NCBI GenBank assembly: GCA_013433145.1
Contig: CM024184.1
Location: 3,472,137 to 3,536,136 of the forward strand
Source of the DNA: Ascaris suum
Lineage: Eukaryota; Nematoda; Chromadorea; Rhabditida; Ascarididae
Reading direction: 5' to 3'
DNA length: 64,000 nt
Below the pieces are notes generated by a model. That model was not told where the DNA came from. It was given only the letters and a program-made list of their open reading frames with translations, and searched no databases. The translations under genes were made by a program, and so were the position numbers. This document shows positions 36,087 through 47,459 of the stretch, one piece after another. Each line of letters begins with the position of its first letter. Position 1 is the first letter of the stretch.

Positions 36087-39000
36087 CTAAGAATAAACAA
36101 GATTGCCTTCGATATCGAGAAGGTCGGAAGTACTTCGGCAAAACTGACAGTTGCTATAGGTGTGTAGGTTACACACAGTTCATTAACTCCATAGAACATT
36201 CTTTTTAATCCATAAAACATAAATCCATAAATCCAGAAAACATTCCTTTGATCATAAAACAGTTTAAAAACTTTGTTGCACAATGGCCGGAATTGTGGGT
36301 GAGCATGTAAGCTGGCTGGACACTTGACCAAAACCTTAGAGAGAAAAATCAGAGTGCGCTTGAATGAAGGGTAATTCTCAAGCAATGTCATCTCTTAGTA
36401 AAGGAGGTAGGAGCGAATGAGTTCACCGATTAGGGTAAGACCATTAAGGACAAGCAAAAAACAACGTTTGATTTACGTTAAATTAAAGTCGAGGCACATG
36501 ACCTTCCGTGCAACCAAAAGGTCATTGAACTGAGGAGGTCACAGTGACGAATTTGCTAATTATCATGTAGAGCAAAGGCTGGGCAGTTGTGGTCGTCTAA
36601 TGGCCGTTTAAGGTCTTAAGAGCGGTCGTCGAGTGCATTAGTTGTGGACCAGCCATAAAAACGCCTGCCCAAAGACGAATATTCCTTCTGGAAATTCCGC
36701 GCAACTGGTCGGTTTTACAAGACAGCTTATATGGCCCACTATTTTGAGCTCTTTGAATATTATTGCAACCGACCGGTGTAATGGGCGGAGTTTTAAAAGA
36801 AGTACCTTTCATAAGCCTCCCCAGCACACAATCCGATAACAGTGCACTAATTTCACTCAATTTCACGCAAATTTCAGCAATTTCCCCACAGTTTTAGCAA
36901 ATGAAGATGAATGCTGAGGAATTCGGCACAATATGTGTTTGTGCAACTCTCACATTGAATTGTTCACTCGGCTACCCCAATAACCAAAAACAATGAGATA
37001 ATACTTCCGGCGTCAATTACTGCATAACCGATCGAGGTATTGATTCCTTCTCAAGTGGGAAGTCTCCCTTGATTTGCCACTTTGCAATCATAATTTATAA
37101 ATTTACAATAAAAATCCCAGAAATTCACATTTGTGAAGGTTTTTATGGCAACAGGAGGTCATCTGCAAATCTGATAATCGCCGAAACTTCATAATTTCAC
37201 AGAATGCTTCGACGAGGCATCTACTGATCTAGCATGTCGATTAGCCGTTTAGGAAGCAACACACCTGTTTCCCATGTCCTCCAAAGATTTAGGAAGGTGA
37301 CCGAACAATAAATGGAATGACCAAACAATTCATCCGGTGCTGTGCAAGTCTACCAAATGGTTCTGCAGTCGCCAGCGGCTGAAGCGGCACTGTGACACCA
37401 GTACATCAGTAGCCACACAACGCTCTAGGAGACCGGCTGTATGGGTTTGATGCTTTATGAGGTTAATCAAAGAGATTGACTGAAGAAGTCATTCGGTAGT
37501 TTAAAGGGTTGCTCCAGGAATCATCCAGCCGTTTTGTTGGACACCCATGAGCTTACCGAATAATTTATAGAATCGTATTGCGCTTTCGACGGTCACCATT
37601 GGCAGAGGCTCAGAGGGTCAGTTTGTGGCTCGGCGGGAAATTTAATTTTTTAGATATTTGCCCAGTGCGTGAAGAAATCATCTTGTGGTTATGGAGATCA
37701 CTCAATTGTTTGAGGTGGCTTTGGAGCTCACACAGTGGTTCGGTGTCCAGCAGATCGCTTGGAAAGTCACCTATCAGGAGATTAGTTGGTCGTTTTGGCG
37801 GTCGACCGATAGTTTGCGAGCTACCAGATGGTTAGCGAGTTAGCCGATGATTCGAGGAGTCAGAATGAGAGAGAAAGACATTAAGTTATGTAGTATATTT
37901 ATCAAGTTATGTAAAAATGAAGAACCAAGCTGGTGTGCATGATTTCTTTTGAAGGTGAAAGAGGGACTCACGAAGAGGTGTGTTTTTTGAGACAGAAGTA
38001 TTCTGTGAAAGGCGGATGTCACAACTTTAAAAGAAGCGGCAGATTCAGCCACTCCAGTTCAACTCTCATTGAATGTTTCCTTCCACGTTTGAAGATGTGA
38101 AGAAAAAGTTCTTGAAAACTTCGCAGGCGTGTCAATCTCTACTAGCCTCAGGTGATGAAAATATTAATGAATGAAGAAAACGCTCTAGATTTTTCATGCA
38201 ATAAAAAATGAGGTTTGAATTTCGAAGTTCTTTCTCTACCCGGCAATATCCCCAATTTAAAAACGCTTAAACGGAGCGTTTATACGATCAGCTGGCTGCC
38301 TTTGCTTCCTTCCAGCAAATGCGTTATGATGAATTGTTTAGATCAGGAAACATTGATGTTCGAGGAAAGACGCGAAGATAAGGAAGACAAAGGATTCACT
38401 TTTTTTACTGATTTATAGTTGTTTATTCTACTTAAAAAAAGAAATAACCTAATTAATGCAAAAAAGGAAACAAATAGAAGACGTTTGCATAACATGAGCA
38501 AAAAAAAAAACCAATGAAGCATCCCTCTGACACACGACTGTCGTATGATTAAACACAAAATTCTTCACTTTGATACGGCGAAATGATGAGGATAACTCAC
38601 CCAACGCATTGTATCCTAGAGAATTTGAGGAGGAATTCATATCATTCTGTTTCTTTCCTTGTGGTTCCTGAAAGTGAATCTGTATTGCCTATGAAATATG
38701 CTTTTGTAGTTTTCTCCCGTCAAATATGCTGAATACAAGGGTGTGGAATGTGTCTGCGTCAACAATAGTGGACATTTTGCATCGATTCACTTCGAAGAAG
38801 AAGACACGTTTGTTGTGAATGTGTTTTTTTTTTTCATTTCATTTCATTTGTCAGTTTCTGAAACATATCACCATCAAATGAGCAAAACGAAAATATTGCT
38901 CATTTCTGCCTTTCTGAACGTGACAATAGAGAATGAGCCTGAAAAAATTGAGAGAAGATAGTGTCCGACAAGGAAGTATGAGACTGAGGGCTAAAAGGCT

Positions 39001-40349
39001 TAGAGAGGACAACTGTCTGCGAGGGAAAAGCGGCTATTACATCAAGACTTAGAAAAGAAAGAAAAAATTATGCTTAGGAATCGTGCGTGAAGGTCTCAGA
39101 AGGTAGGTAAACGAACTGAAATAAGTATCTAAATAGGATTTACCATCAAAGAGGAAAGCTATGCATTAATCTTCAATAGCAGTTCAAAAAAGGTTTTTCT
39201 GAGCAGATAATTGCGGCCCTCCTTCCAAATGAACGACTCATTTTTTTAAATGCTTGTGTTTAGGAAATCCTTTTCTCTAAGAACATTTTGTATGCATTTT
39301 TCAACTTAAACAATGATCGATAATATTTGCTTCCTGTGCATTGGCAAGATGCCATGGAAAGATTAAGAAAGATTTAAAAGGCGTTTCGTGTTTTGAAAAA
39401 TGGTTCGGAAACTTCTGAAACATATTGTTTACGTTGTTGGACACCAATGCCATTCGAAAAGGACCGGTCAACGTGTTCACCGATGGATTAGAATGTTCGC
39501 TGTGACAAACTATCCCTTGGTGCAAGACGCGACGACCGGTTGCCAAAATATCGTAGACAGAGGAATGGTTCAGGGAGTAGAAATTGCAGGAATCTCTAGG
39601 AGAGAACGTTGCCTTCTCTTCCTTCCGTTCAACACTAGCAGGGATAGAGTTTCCTCCAAGATGCTTTCTTACATGGCGGTCGATGTGGAATGCGTTATCG
39701 GATAGGGAATAATGGTGATGATGTGAATTTCGTACGCTGCACTCCCTCGAAATTGCCTCCTATGCAGCTAAGCAAAGAAAGGAAATAAACAGGATCAGAA
39801 ATTCATTTTTCCTCACAAGAATGATTGCGCATCTACCACATCTGCTGACTAATATAGCTGTGTCACAAATAGCACGTAGTAGAGGAATACGTCTTCATAG
39901 TAAGATAAACTGTAACTCTCACCTGCTGTGAATAGATGAGCCATCAACCAGATGATTGCCTATCATGGTTGCAAATACTGGCGCCTTGTAGATAGATGCA
40001 CAATAATCAATCGTAGTAAGTAGGTTACAAGCGATGGTTTGCCTGTTGAATTTTTCTTATCAAAGGTTTGCCATGGTCTCTATGAGCGCTTTATTATGAC
40101 GAATATCTCGGTGATTGGATTGGACGGTATGAAGACGACGAATTCGGATGGGTGTGGGCGGACATGACGCCACTTAGTTTTACATGCTGGGGTCTTAATG
40201 CAGCGAATGAACACTTTAGCAACAAATGAGTGGATATTTTCACATATATGGCTGAAGGAAGATATTCGCAACGGAACGATGGAAGATGTGACGATGTAGG
40301 AGAGCGTCATTTTATATGCAAAACTAATTCCCACTATATATGTCAATGA
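36087..40349 (+). pseudogene. C-type lectin domain gene, disrupted
   Basis: Three exons spell most of a C-type lectin domain. Exon A (36087-36163, acceptor AATTTGCAG, donor GTAGGT) gives the N-terminal part ending FGKTDSCYR. Exon B (38710-38814 or -38820, acceptor CTTTTGTAG) gives KYAEYKGVEC...SGHFASIHFEEEDTFVV, the canonical GGHLASIHS.EEN.FV region. Exon C (from about 40087 to TGA at 40347) gives YLGDWIGRYEDDEFGWVWAD, the WIG and W-x-W core, then GRCDDVGERHFICK, the closing cysteine region. In exon C the frame is broken by TGA at 40227-40229, exactly where a conserved cysteine (TGC/TGT) is expected. A further in-frame TGA at 40083 bars extension to the left, so the exon C acceptor is unclear. 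A signal-peptide exon was not found. AATAAA occurs at 40651-40656. Such proteins are usually secreted carbohydrate- or ligand-binding factors. The domain identity is solid; functionality is doubtful. Confidence 0.65.
39301..39759 (-). CDS. 152-codon antisense open frame inside the lectin intron
   Basis: On the - strand the frame is open from just after a TAG (39762-39760) to a stop at 39301, far longer than expected by chance at this base composition. It includes HIDRHVRKHLGGNSIPASVE, then NHSSVYDILATGRRVLHQGI, and a possible donor AAC|GTAAAC near 39434. There is no ATG near the left end of the protein, so it would be an internal exon beginning at or after a CATAG acceptor. A 101-codon + strand frame (39400-39705) overlaps it. 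Neither product is recognised. It may be a nested gene or a retrocopy fragment within lectin intron 2. Confidence 0.38.
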   Translation of the reverse strand, partial: EAISRECSVRNSHHHHYSLSDNAFHIDRHVRKHLGGNSIPASVERKEEKATFSPRDSCNFYSLNHSSVYDILATGRRVLHQGIVCHSEHSNPSVNTLTGPFRMALVSNNVNNMFQKFPNHFSKHETPFKSFLIFPWHLANAQEANIIDHCLS

Positions 40350-43300
40350 AACCAGCTATATGTGTCTTATGATTAAACAGAAGTGTTCGATGCCCACAGC
40401 AAAAATTCTGGCCATCTGCCTTGTTGAAGATTCATCACGTCATCACATTTTTGCGTTCACAAAACCGATCATTACAAACATTCGAATTTCCGTTCATGTT
40501 CTCTAAATGCAATGATATTCTTTCGCGAGAGGTCTTCGCATCTGCCTTCGAAATATCCTCGAGACATTACATTCCTTCTTTACTTGTCATTCATCTATCA
40601 TAAGAGTGTAACTGATATGCCGTCCATCGATTATGCCATATATTTTAAGCAATAAAGTCTCGACAACTATAGAATTCCCGGAAACTGTAAAGAGAACTCG
40701 ATATCGTGATAATATGCATCGCGATATCCGAATAGATCAATGTAGTTTGCTGTTAGAATGTATAGCTTGGAATAATCGCATAGATGTTCACAGCCGATGA
40801 TCGTGGAAGGTGATAAATGAGAGTAAATGAAAGGACTCAAATATGTGTACCTTGACCAAAATCTGGCCTTACAGCTCTTTTGTCAATTTTCTGATGAGTC
40901 GATTCGTTATTATCGAATGGTGTGACGACGATTTTATTTCAAAAAATATTTAACATACAACAGCATTTAAATCGCTGTGAAATTTTTTGGAGAGAGCATC
41001 AGGTGAGGAAGGTGAATATGAATTACTTGTGCCGCTTAATAGCCTGTAAATTCCATTAAGAAGTCGGCGGTGTTCGCGACTAAGTGGGATAATTTAAGTG
41101 CGTTCCTCTTTGCACAACTATAGCAATATCTATCGGAATATTCTTCTTCTTCCCCCTATTTCGGCGTCACAAATTATCAACAACGTATTTTTCATCATAC
41201 TGAAAAAAAAAACGACTAATTGGTCTATAACCATTAAAGCGTGCCGACGTCTTCCTCGCGAAGTAAGACTCGGAACCGGATCCATCGAACCTCTTGAGGA
41301 TCGGTGTTGAAAAAAATGAGCTGATGAAGAGGCAACGACTTTAAGAGGTACTTAGCCAATAAAAAAAAACATTCGGTTGCTAAAACGATGTCAAGTCGGA
41401 AATTTTAATTGCGAGGAAAAAACGCACAGTATAAAGTTAGAAAACAGAATTTAAAGAAAAAACTTTATATACTTCGGATATATTATAGATCACCTTAGAG
41501 CTTCAACAATATTTCATCGCTAAGAATAGATCATATTCTGCTGTACGGGAAAAAGACCGCCGCCACAATTTGCACTAAATAAATTTGGATTTCAAAAAAG
41601 AAGAAAAACATTTACGCTGAAATATTTGGCTATATGGGAAAACGTTTTATTTGCCATATTGAGAAAATTTAGAGTCGAAGATTTTATTAGTTGAACACTT
41701 GAATGTGCTTTCGAAATTGAACCTGTAGATTATTTTGACTAGTTCTCACCGTTTTTGTGGGAAGTGGAAAAGTGGAAGTAAATTTAATAAATAGATAAGT
41801 ATACGTTTTTCTAGCTATCACTGCCGTAATCGTCAAATTCGCCGAAAAATTTGAAATGATTTCTTTGAAATTTTGGTTACAGCTGAATACCTTTAGGTTT
41901 GAACATCAGTTCGATAATGTTCACGACGTTTTTATGGTATACAATCGTTAGAGTATGGACAACATCAATAAAAGCTCAATGACGAGTTGAAAAAGAAATT
42001 GAAAGCGAAAAGTGAACAGCGAAAAAAGAAACCAACTTGCGAAAAGTCCACCATAATTTCAATTTTTATTTACATTTAATTGCCTTTATTTCATAAAGTA
42101 GGTTGCACCTCGAATCAAAGCGTAGATAAAACACGTCAACGTTCAGCTGCTTACGAAACACTGCAGATGCGGACATTAAATCTAACAAACGCAGAAAATG
42201 GATTCTGTGGATGAATGAAAGAAATAGTTGAAGGATATTTATGGGGTAATATTTCATAGATACTCGGCAAAAGAACGGGAGTTATCTTATCCAGACATAA
42301 ATGATGCAAAAGGAACTTAATAACGATAGAAGCAAACTCCCAAAAACAAGGAATTTTCTACTTTATTGGTAATAATACAGCCACCTTGCAAAATCCTCTT
42401 TGAAATTTTTGCGCACGTTCTAGAGAGTTGTGAGAACGAAACATCCCGAGCGTCGGCGTCAATTTACCATATTTTTTTCCACTGTCTCGCTGCATGCGTT
42501 TGCAGTGGCACATCGTGCAAAGAGAGGCGGAGATTGCACTTCGTGCACACAGCCGCTCTCAGCAATATATGCCTCACTAGTTCTTCCTCTATCAATTGGA
42601 ACGGGCAAGCCGGTCGGCGATGGGTTGTTTTCTTGTTGCCAGCCATCTGTGCGTATCTTTCGCAGCACGCATCTGCTTGGAAATCGATGAATTGTTGTAA
42701 TGAATGCTAAAATCACCCTCAAAATCTTTAATTTTTTTTTTTGCAATTTCTTTACATTCGTTTATTAGTGTTTCGTTTAAATCAGATAAACACAGAAAGT
42801 ACGTGAGGGGAATCGCTAAGAATATTTTGTTGCAGACTTATGTCGCTAGTGCATTTATTCTCGCCACAAAAACTTTTATTACTTATTATTCATACGAGCG
42901 ATCATTCATTCAATTGCCAACCTGTCCAATTTGCATATATTAATTTGCGTTCATATGATCGGATCTATTTACCCCCCCCCCCCCCATCTAGTAACCGAAT
43001 AGGAAGAGAACGAATGTATCTTTAAATAATAGATACGCCCATAATTTGTTAGAAAAAAGCACTTTGGTGTTTCATTTGAATTCGATAAACTGTATCAATA
43101 TAGTGGCAGTGTTTATAGGGGTAAACTGATTACTGCCTGTTAAAGTAAGCAGTAAAAGCATTTACCATATTTGGACGAATATAATCCCATAATAGAAACC
43201 CCCCCCCCCTTCCTCCCTCCAAGCGGTGAAAGAAGTTGCCCCCAAACGGCTTCTCCTTAGTGAAATTCCGTCTTCAACAGTAAGTGCCTATTTTTGAAAT

Positions 43301-44078
43301 TAGATGCTAAGTTATATGGCGCCACCCCGGTTTATATCCGCCCATAAATTTTTTTGAGAACTGGAACAAGCCGACATGCTTTTCGACTTGAGCAAATTGA
43401 GAAGCGTATCAGAGGGGCTGCCACTATTCGCACTTTGCTTACCGCCCGCCTGTCAACCATTTCCACAAATTACCGACAAAAAATTAAATATGCTTTCATG
43501 TTTGGACTAAATCAGCCATTCACACATATCTTCCACAGAAGTTTGTTTTTTACCTATTCGATGGGCGTACCATGTGCGCCTACAAAACCATTAGCAAATA
43601 CCTTTCCGGAAACATGCTAACAAAAACTTTGAGTGGAACAGATTAGAGAAGATTACTCTAAATTAAGCTGCAGTGAACGATTAACATAGATGTCTACATG
43701 AGTTGAGATTATAAGTTCTGTGCTACTCATAGGTACTAAAAGCGAATAATTTCATACTGTATCAGTACGTAAGACCCAGGGTTATTAAAGGTTAACTCAA
43801 CTAAATTCGCCACAAGACCTATTCGATTGGAGGTAATGTTGTACTGTACTCGTTCTTTCTCTGCTTCTCAGCTTAATTTAAGTACAATAAGGATAGCTGT
43901 ACAAAACTCATTGCGCCTTCGATGAATATCACCAAGGAACAAAGATATAGCGCTTGCACAAAGTAGGGTGAATTCAATTTCTGCTGCAATAGGTTGTAGT
44001 ATTTATTTCTCGAAGATCGCATTTGCAAAACAGTCATGATAAGGTCTTATTGTATTCTTTATTCAAAGGTAAACGAGC
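40350..44078. other. Interval upstream of peroxiredoxin A, no firm gene
   Basis: Contains C-runs at 42972-42985 and 43201-43209, a cluster of overlapping open frames at 42366-42746 (listed separately), and a weak + strand frame at 43354-43620 (LEQIEKRIRGAATIRTLLTA). The promoter of the peroxiredoxin gene should lie in the last few hundred bases, but no convincing TATA or other element was identified. Confidence 0.45.
42459..42746 (-). CDS. Multi-frame open locus, one - strand ORF possible
   Basis: Between about 42430 and 42710 two + strand and two - strand frames are open at once, owing to locally higher GC. The most protein-like are - strand frames. One is 95 codons and contains RKIRTDGWQQENNPSPTGLP. 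The other (42464-42646) starts MAGNKKTTHRRPACPFQLIE and contains CTKCNLRLSLHDVPLQTHA, which has a zinc-finger-like CxxC plus histidines. I cannot tell which, if any, is translated. Confidence 0.25.
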   Translation of the reverse strand: MQKKKLKILRVILAFITTIHRFPSRCVLRKIRTDGWQQENNPSPTGLPVPIDRGRTSEAYIAESGCVHEVQSPPLFARCATANACSETVEKNMVN

Positions 44079-44081
44079 ATG
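44068..44081 (+). promoter_or_regulatory. Putative spliced-leader acceptor and conserved 5' leader
   Basis: AAGGTAAACGAG lies directly upstream of the ATG (44079) and recurs in the second peroxiredoxin copy upstream of its ATG (50435). The preceding TTATTCAAAG could be a 3' splice site. AAG|GTAAAC also looks like a 5' splice site, so the role is ambiguous. Confidence 0.35.
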
Positions 44082-46090
44082 TCAAAAGCAGTGATCGGCC
44101 ATCCGGCACCAGCATTCACGGCGACCGCAGTGGTCGATGGCGATTTCAAGACAATTTCCCTCTCCGACTATAAGGGTCAATATGTTGTTCTCTTCTTCTA
44201 CCCTATGGATTTGTGAGTTTATGTTCATATAATTTCTCATATTCTATACATTTTGGCAGACGGATGTATGTTTTATTATCTTTAAATAGCACTTAGTCGC
44301 TTTTGTTTTATCATCTGTTGAAGTTATAGCGGGGAGTTGAGGTTTTTACTGCTTAAGTGATTCATTGCAGTCGTATCATTCCAACTAATTCATTACATCT
44401 CATCATTTATTCAAATTTATTATGCTTTATTTTTATGGTATATAATTTTCTTGTATTTTCAACACTGAAGCACGTCGCTTTTCAAATCGCATTATAAGCA
44501 TCGATTATCCAATAGCGATTATAGTTTTTTATTCAGCTCGTTTGTGGAAAAAAAGATTAATAATGAATTTAGAAAATTGATTTCCAGTTTGATCTTCAGT
44601 TAGAAGTAATTTTAGCACATTCGTATGCCCAACGGAAATAATCGCATTCTCGGAGCATATGGAAGAATTCAAGAAACTCGGTGTGGCTGTATTAGCGGCA
44701 TCCACTGATTCGCAATTCTCGCATTTGGCATGGATTAACACACCTCGTAAGCAAGGTGGTCTTGGTGAAATGAAGATACCGATTATCTCCGATAACAACC
44801 ATCAGATCAGCCGTGATTATGGTGTGTTGAAGGAGGATGACGGCATCGCGTATCGGTTCGTTTAGAGTGCTCTTGCATGCTGGAGCATTTGCAACAAATT
44901 GCGTCATTTATTCTTTTGCAAATTGGTCTATATTGAAATAAGCAGTAAAGGGTCTTTCATATTTGGAGCTTTATAGGCCAACTTGTAATTTTTTAAATAC
45001 TGTTTAATAATCTAGTAAATGGCCATCAATTAATTGTCCAATTATTTAATAATATTCAACAATTTGGTATTCTTCGAAACTGCAAAATATGCTCCTCAAT
45101 TTCACTTCTATATTTAGGAATGGCATTGATCGTACTATTAAAACGCCTGTGAACTGCTTTTCCTGTTCAATTGCAATGAAAATAAATTCTACGATCGAGT
45201 CTTTGAATTGACGCAGAAATGAGTTCTCATTTACAGCGGTCTCTTTATAATCGATCCGCATGGAATTCTGCGACAGATAACGATCAATGACCTTCCGGTT
45301 GGAAGGTCGGTTAGCGAAACTCTCCGATTGGTGCAAGCATTCCAGTTCGTCGATGAGCATGGAGAGGTAGAATGTTGTTTATTTCGCTTATAATTTCTTC
45401 ATTTTGAAAGGACGTGGGCGATACGTAAATAAGTCATCAATCATCCTATAGAAATTCGCAAAACTTTCGAATTCACATTGGGATTTACTCATCGATATAT
45501 TTGACTTTGTACTTCATACTCTTATTTTAATGGGAGGAATTTCCATAGTGCTATTACATTCTTAGCTTTCAATGAATTTAATGCTTTTCCTTTCATTTCT
45601 GTTCTATGCACATTTGCTGATTTATACATTAAACAAATTCAAGTCATCCGCACTTAAAACTTTTTGAATCTTTGGGCATTGCGATCACAGTAATTAATAT
45701 TTTCATAAAAAAATCTTCATATAGTGGTACATACACAAGTTAATTTTTGCTGTAATGGAGCGAAAAAATCGAGTTTGAAAAATTGAATCTGCTGGTCCGC
45801 TTCTTTGTTCTAGCTTAGGTCTTTTTATGATGTAATTGTGGCGTTAAGGAGCATTAATAAGCTAATATGAGTGCATAATATCGTTGCAGCGCCATAGGAC
45901 TAGAACATAGTCTTTTTATTATGCTTTCTGTTTGGTCTTTTTCCCATCTCTGCTAGATCGCATTATGTCTTTTATATATTCTCGAAATACTTTTTTGTTG
46001 TTCTAGGTTTGCCCAGCCGGATGGACACCTGGAGCGGATACAATTAAACCTGGCGTAAAGGAGAGCAAAGCTTATTTCGAAAAGCATTGA
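44079..46090 (+). CDS. prdx-2: Typical 2-Cys peroxiredoxin, complete (195 aa, 4 exons)
   Basis: This gene encodes a thioredoxin-dependent peroxidase that reduces hydrogen peroxide, organic peroxides and peroxynitrite in the cytosol. Exons: 44079-44212, 44616-44855, 45237-45366, 46007-46090. The peroxidatic cysteine is Cys49 in FVCPTE, the catalytic arginine is Arg125 in YRGLF, and the resolving cysteine is Cys170 in VCPAGW. The GGLG motif (92-95) and C-terminal YF (191-192) mark the hyperoxidation-sensitive class. The length matches nematode PRDX-2/TPx proteins, and there is no signal or mitochondrial peptide, so it is cytosolic. Donors are GTGAGT, GTTCGT and GTAGAA; acceptors are TTTTAG, TTACAG and TTCTAG. 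AATAAA lies 107 bases after the stop. It converges on a second copy at 47460-50435. The symbol is by family resemblance to C. elegans prdx-2, not proven orthology. Confidence 0.96.
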
Positions 46091-46196
46091 ACCAGGTCGC
46101 CAACATAGAATGTATTCTAATGTTGCTTTCTCTATTGCCCTCTCCCATTTGAAGTTAATATCTTCCAGTGACGTGCTCATTAAATGATTGCTGATC

Positions 46197-46202
46197 AATA
46201 AA
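46197..46202 (+). promoter_or_regulatory. Polyadenylation signal of peroxiredoxin A
   Basis: Perfect AATAAA about 107 bases after the stop codon at 46088-46090. Confidence 0.75.
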
Positions 46203-46338
46203 TGTTCTTGCAAGTAAGCAATGCACTATAAAATGACACTTATATTTTTCGTTCTATTCTTGAATTCTTCAACGAACGTAGGACGGGAGCTTATCCTAAC
46301 GTGGGCATTTACGGAGAACAACATTGAAAGTCGTATGA

Positions 46339-47066
46339 CTGCATGTTCGAGTTCATGAATGTGGGTTGACGACGTTCGACAAAAAGGCATGCATAAACGC
46401 AGATAAGCGGACACCGGTGGCACCCATAACGCGAATGACGAAAGGCGCAGCATCTGGACGCGACATCAAGTAACCCGAACCTTCGCAACGAAGCACTTTC
46501 CCAAGCAATCTGACCATCGAACGGGATAGCAGCGACAAACATGTGGATCGTCTTTCACATCGAAATACCTTTATCACAGCAATGCAATTAGTCCTATCTG
46601 ATACGATGATAAAAGTGAAGGGAACGTCAAGGAGGCGAAGTGGTGTAGATAGAGCGAACATAAGAGACCCTATATGCCATTACCTTTGCTGCTAACAAGG
46701 TGCAATAGTGCTATGACCAAAACTTTTGTGTGGAACATTCCTCACCTTCCTTTAGTCTCAGGTATGGAGGAAAGCTCACTGACATTGGCCATTTCATCAT
46801 GGCATCGTGGTCTGCCAATGAATATAAAATCCGAAACATACTTCGTGCAAATTTCCCATGTTGAGCAGGAAACGCATTGAAGCATCGCTTCATTTGGAAA
46901 CAAAGATCTCAGCCTAAAAGTGATTTCAGATTCACCCTATTATATATATGTTAATCACCCTGGTGTGGATGCAACATCAGATCCACTCTCACAAACATAC
47001 CGACGTGGGACAAGTACCAATTTCGTCACCGTAGGTGGACCAGCCGCTCAAGCGGCTCGCCATTGA
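46339..47066 (+). CDS. Unresolved coding-like region between the peroxiredoxin copies
   Basis: Several + strand segments look translated. One frame is open at 46339-46470 (KACINADKRTPVAPITRMTK) and resumes after a single TAA at 46474-46692 (LSDTMIKVKGTSRRRSGVDR). Removal of a 60-nt GTAACC...GATAG intron (46470-46529) would bypass that stop in phase. Further right, 46762-46859 (YGGKLTDIGHFIMASWSANE) splices in phase through GTTGAG to an acceptor GTGATTTCAG and the exon 46930-47066 (PYYIYVNHPGVDATSDPLSQ, ending in TGA). AATAAA occurs at 47326 and 47337. The two halves do not join cleanly, and - strand frames are also long (46353-46661). Product unknown; a degenerate gene is possible. Confidence 0.35.
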
Positions 47067-47459
47067 TCCATCCACTGAGAGGTCGACCAATAATATATTC
47101 AAGTTCACATCCAGGAACGACCACGCCGCATACAGAAATGGAACCATAAAAACTCGAACACGTCGCCGTTATACTGCGCCGCCATCGATCTATCCTTCAA
47201 CTAACTCGCTCACTACTCCCCTCGTGCATTTTACCTGTTCTATGTTACAACCATAAATCAGTTTGTAGGCACGTATGCAGCACGTTTGTCTACACAAAAT
47301 TACGTGTAATATATTTTATGCTATCAATAAATGAACAATAAATGATGAGGAAATCTCCGAATAAAACTGACAAATGATGCAAAATAAAAGAGTGAATGGA
47401 ATGGGAAGACGAACGACTACGCGTACAGAAATATCGTAAAATGTGCAACAAGCGGTCAC

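Noticed and set aside
36032..36391. 119-codon - strand ORF
   Set aside because: It overlaps the C-type lectin exon A on the other strand, has no splice or motif support, and its composition is unremarkable.
39400..39705. 101-codon + strand ORF in the lectin intron
   Set aside because: It is the antisense of a longer open frame (39301-39759), and no lectin-domain sequence is present in it.
44529..44907. - strand ORFs over peroxiredoxin A
   Set aside because: Antisense shadows of exon 2; the sense strand carries the full catalytic motifs.
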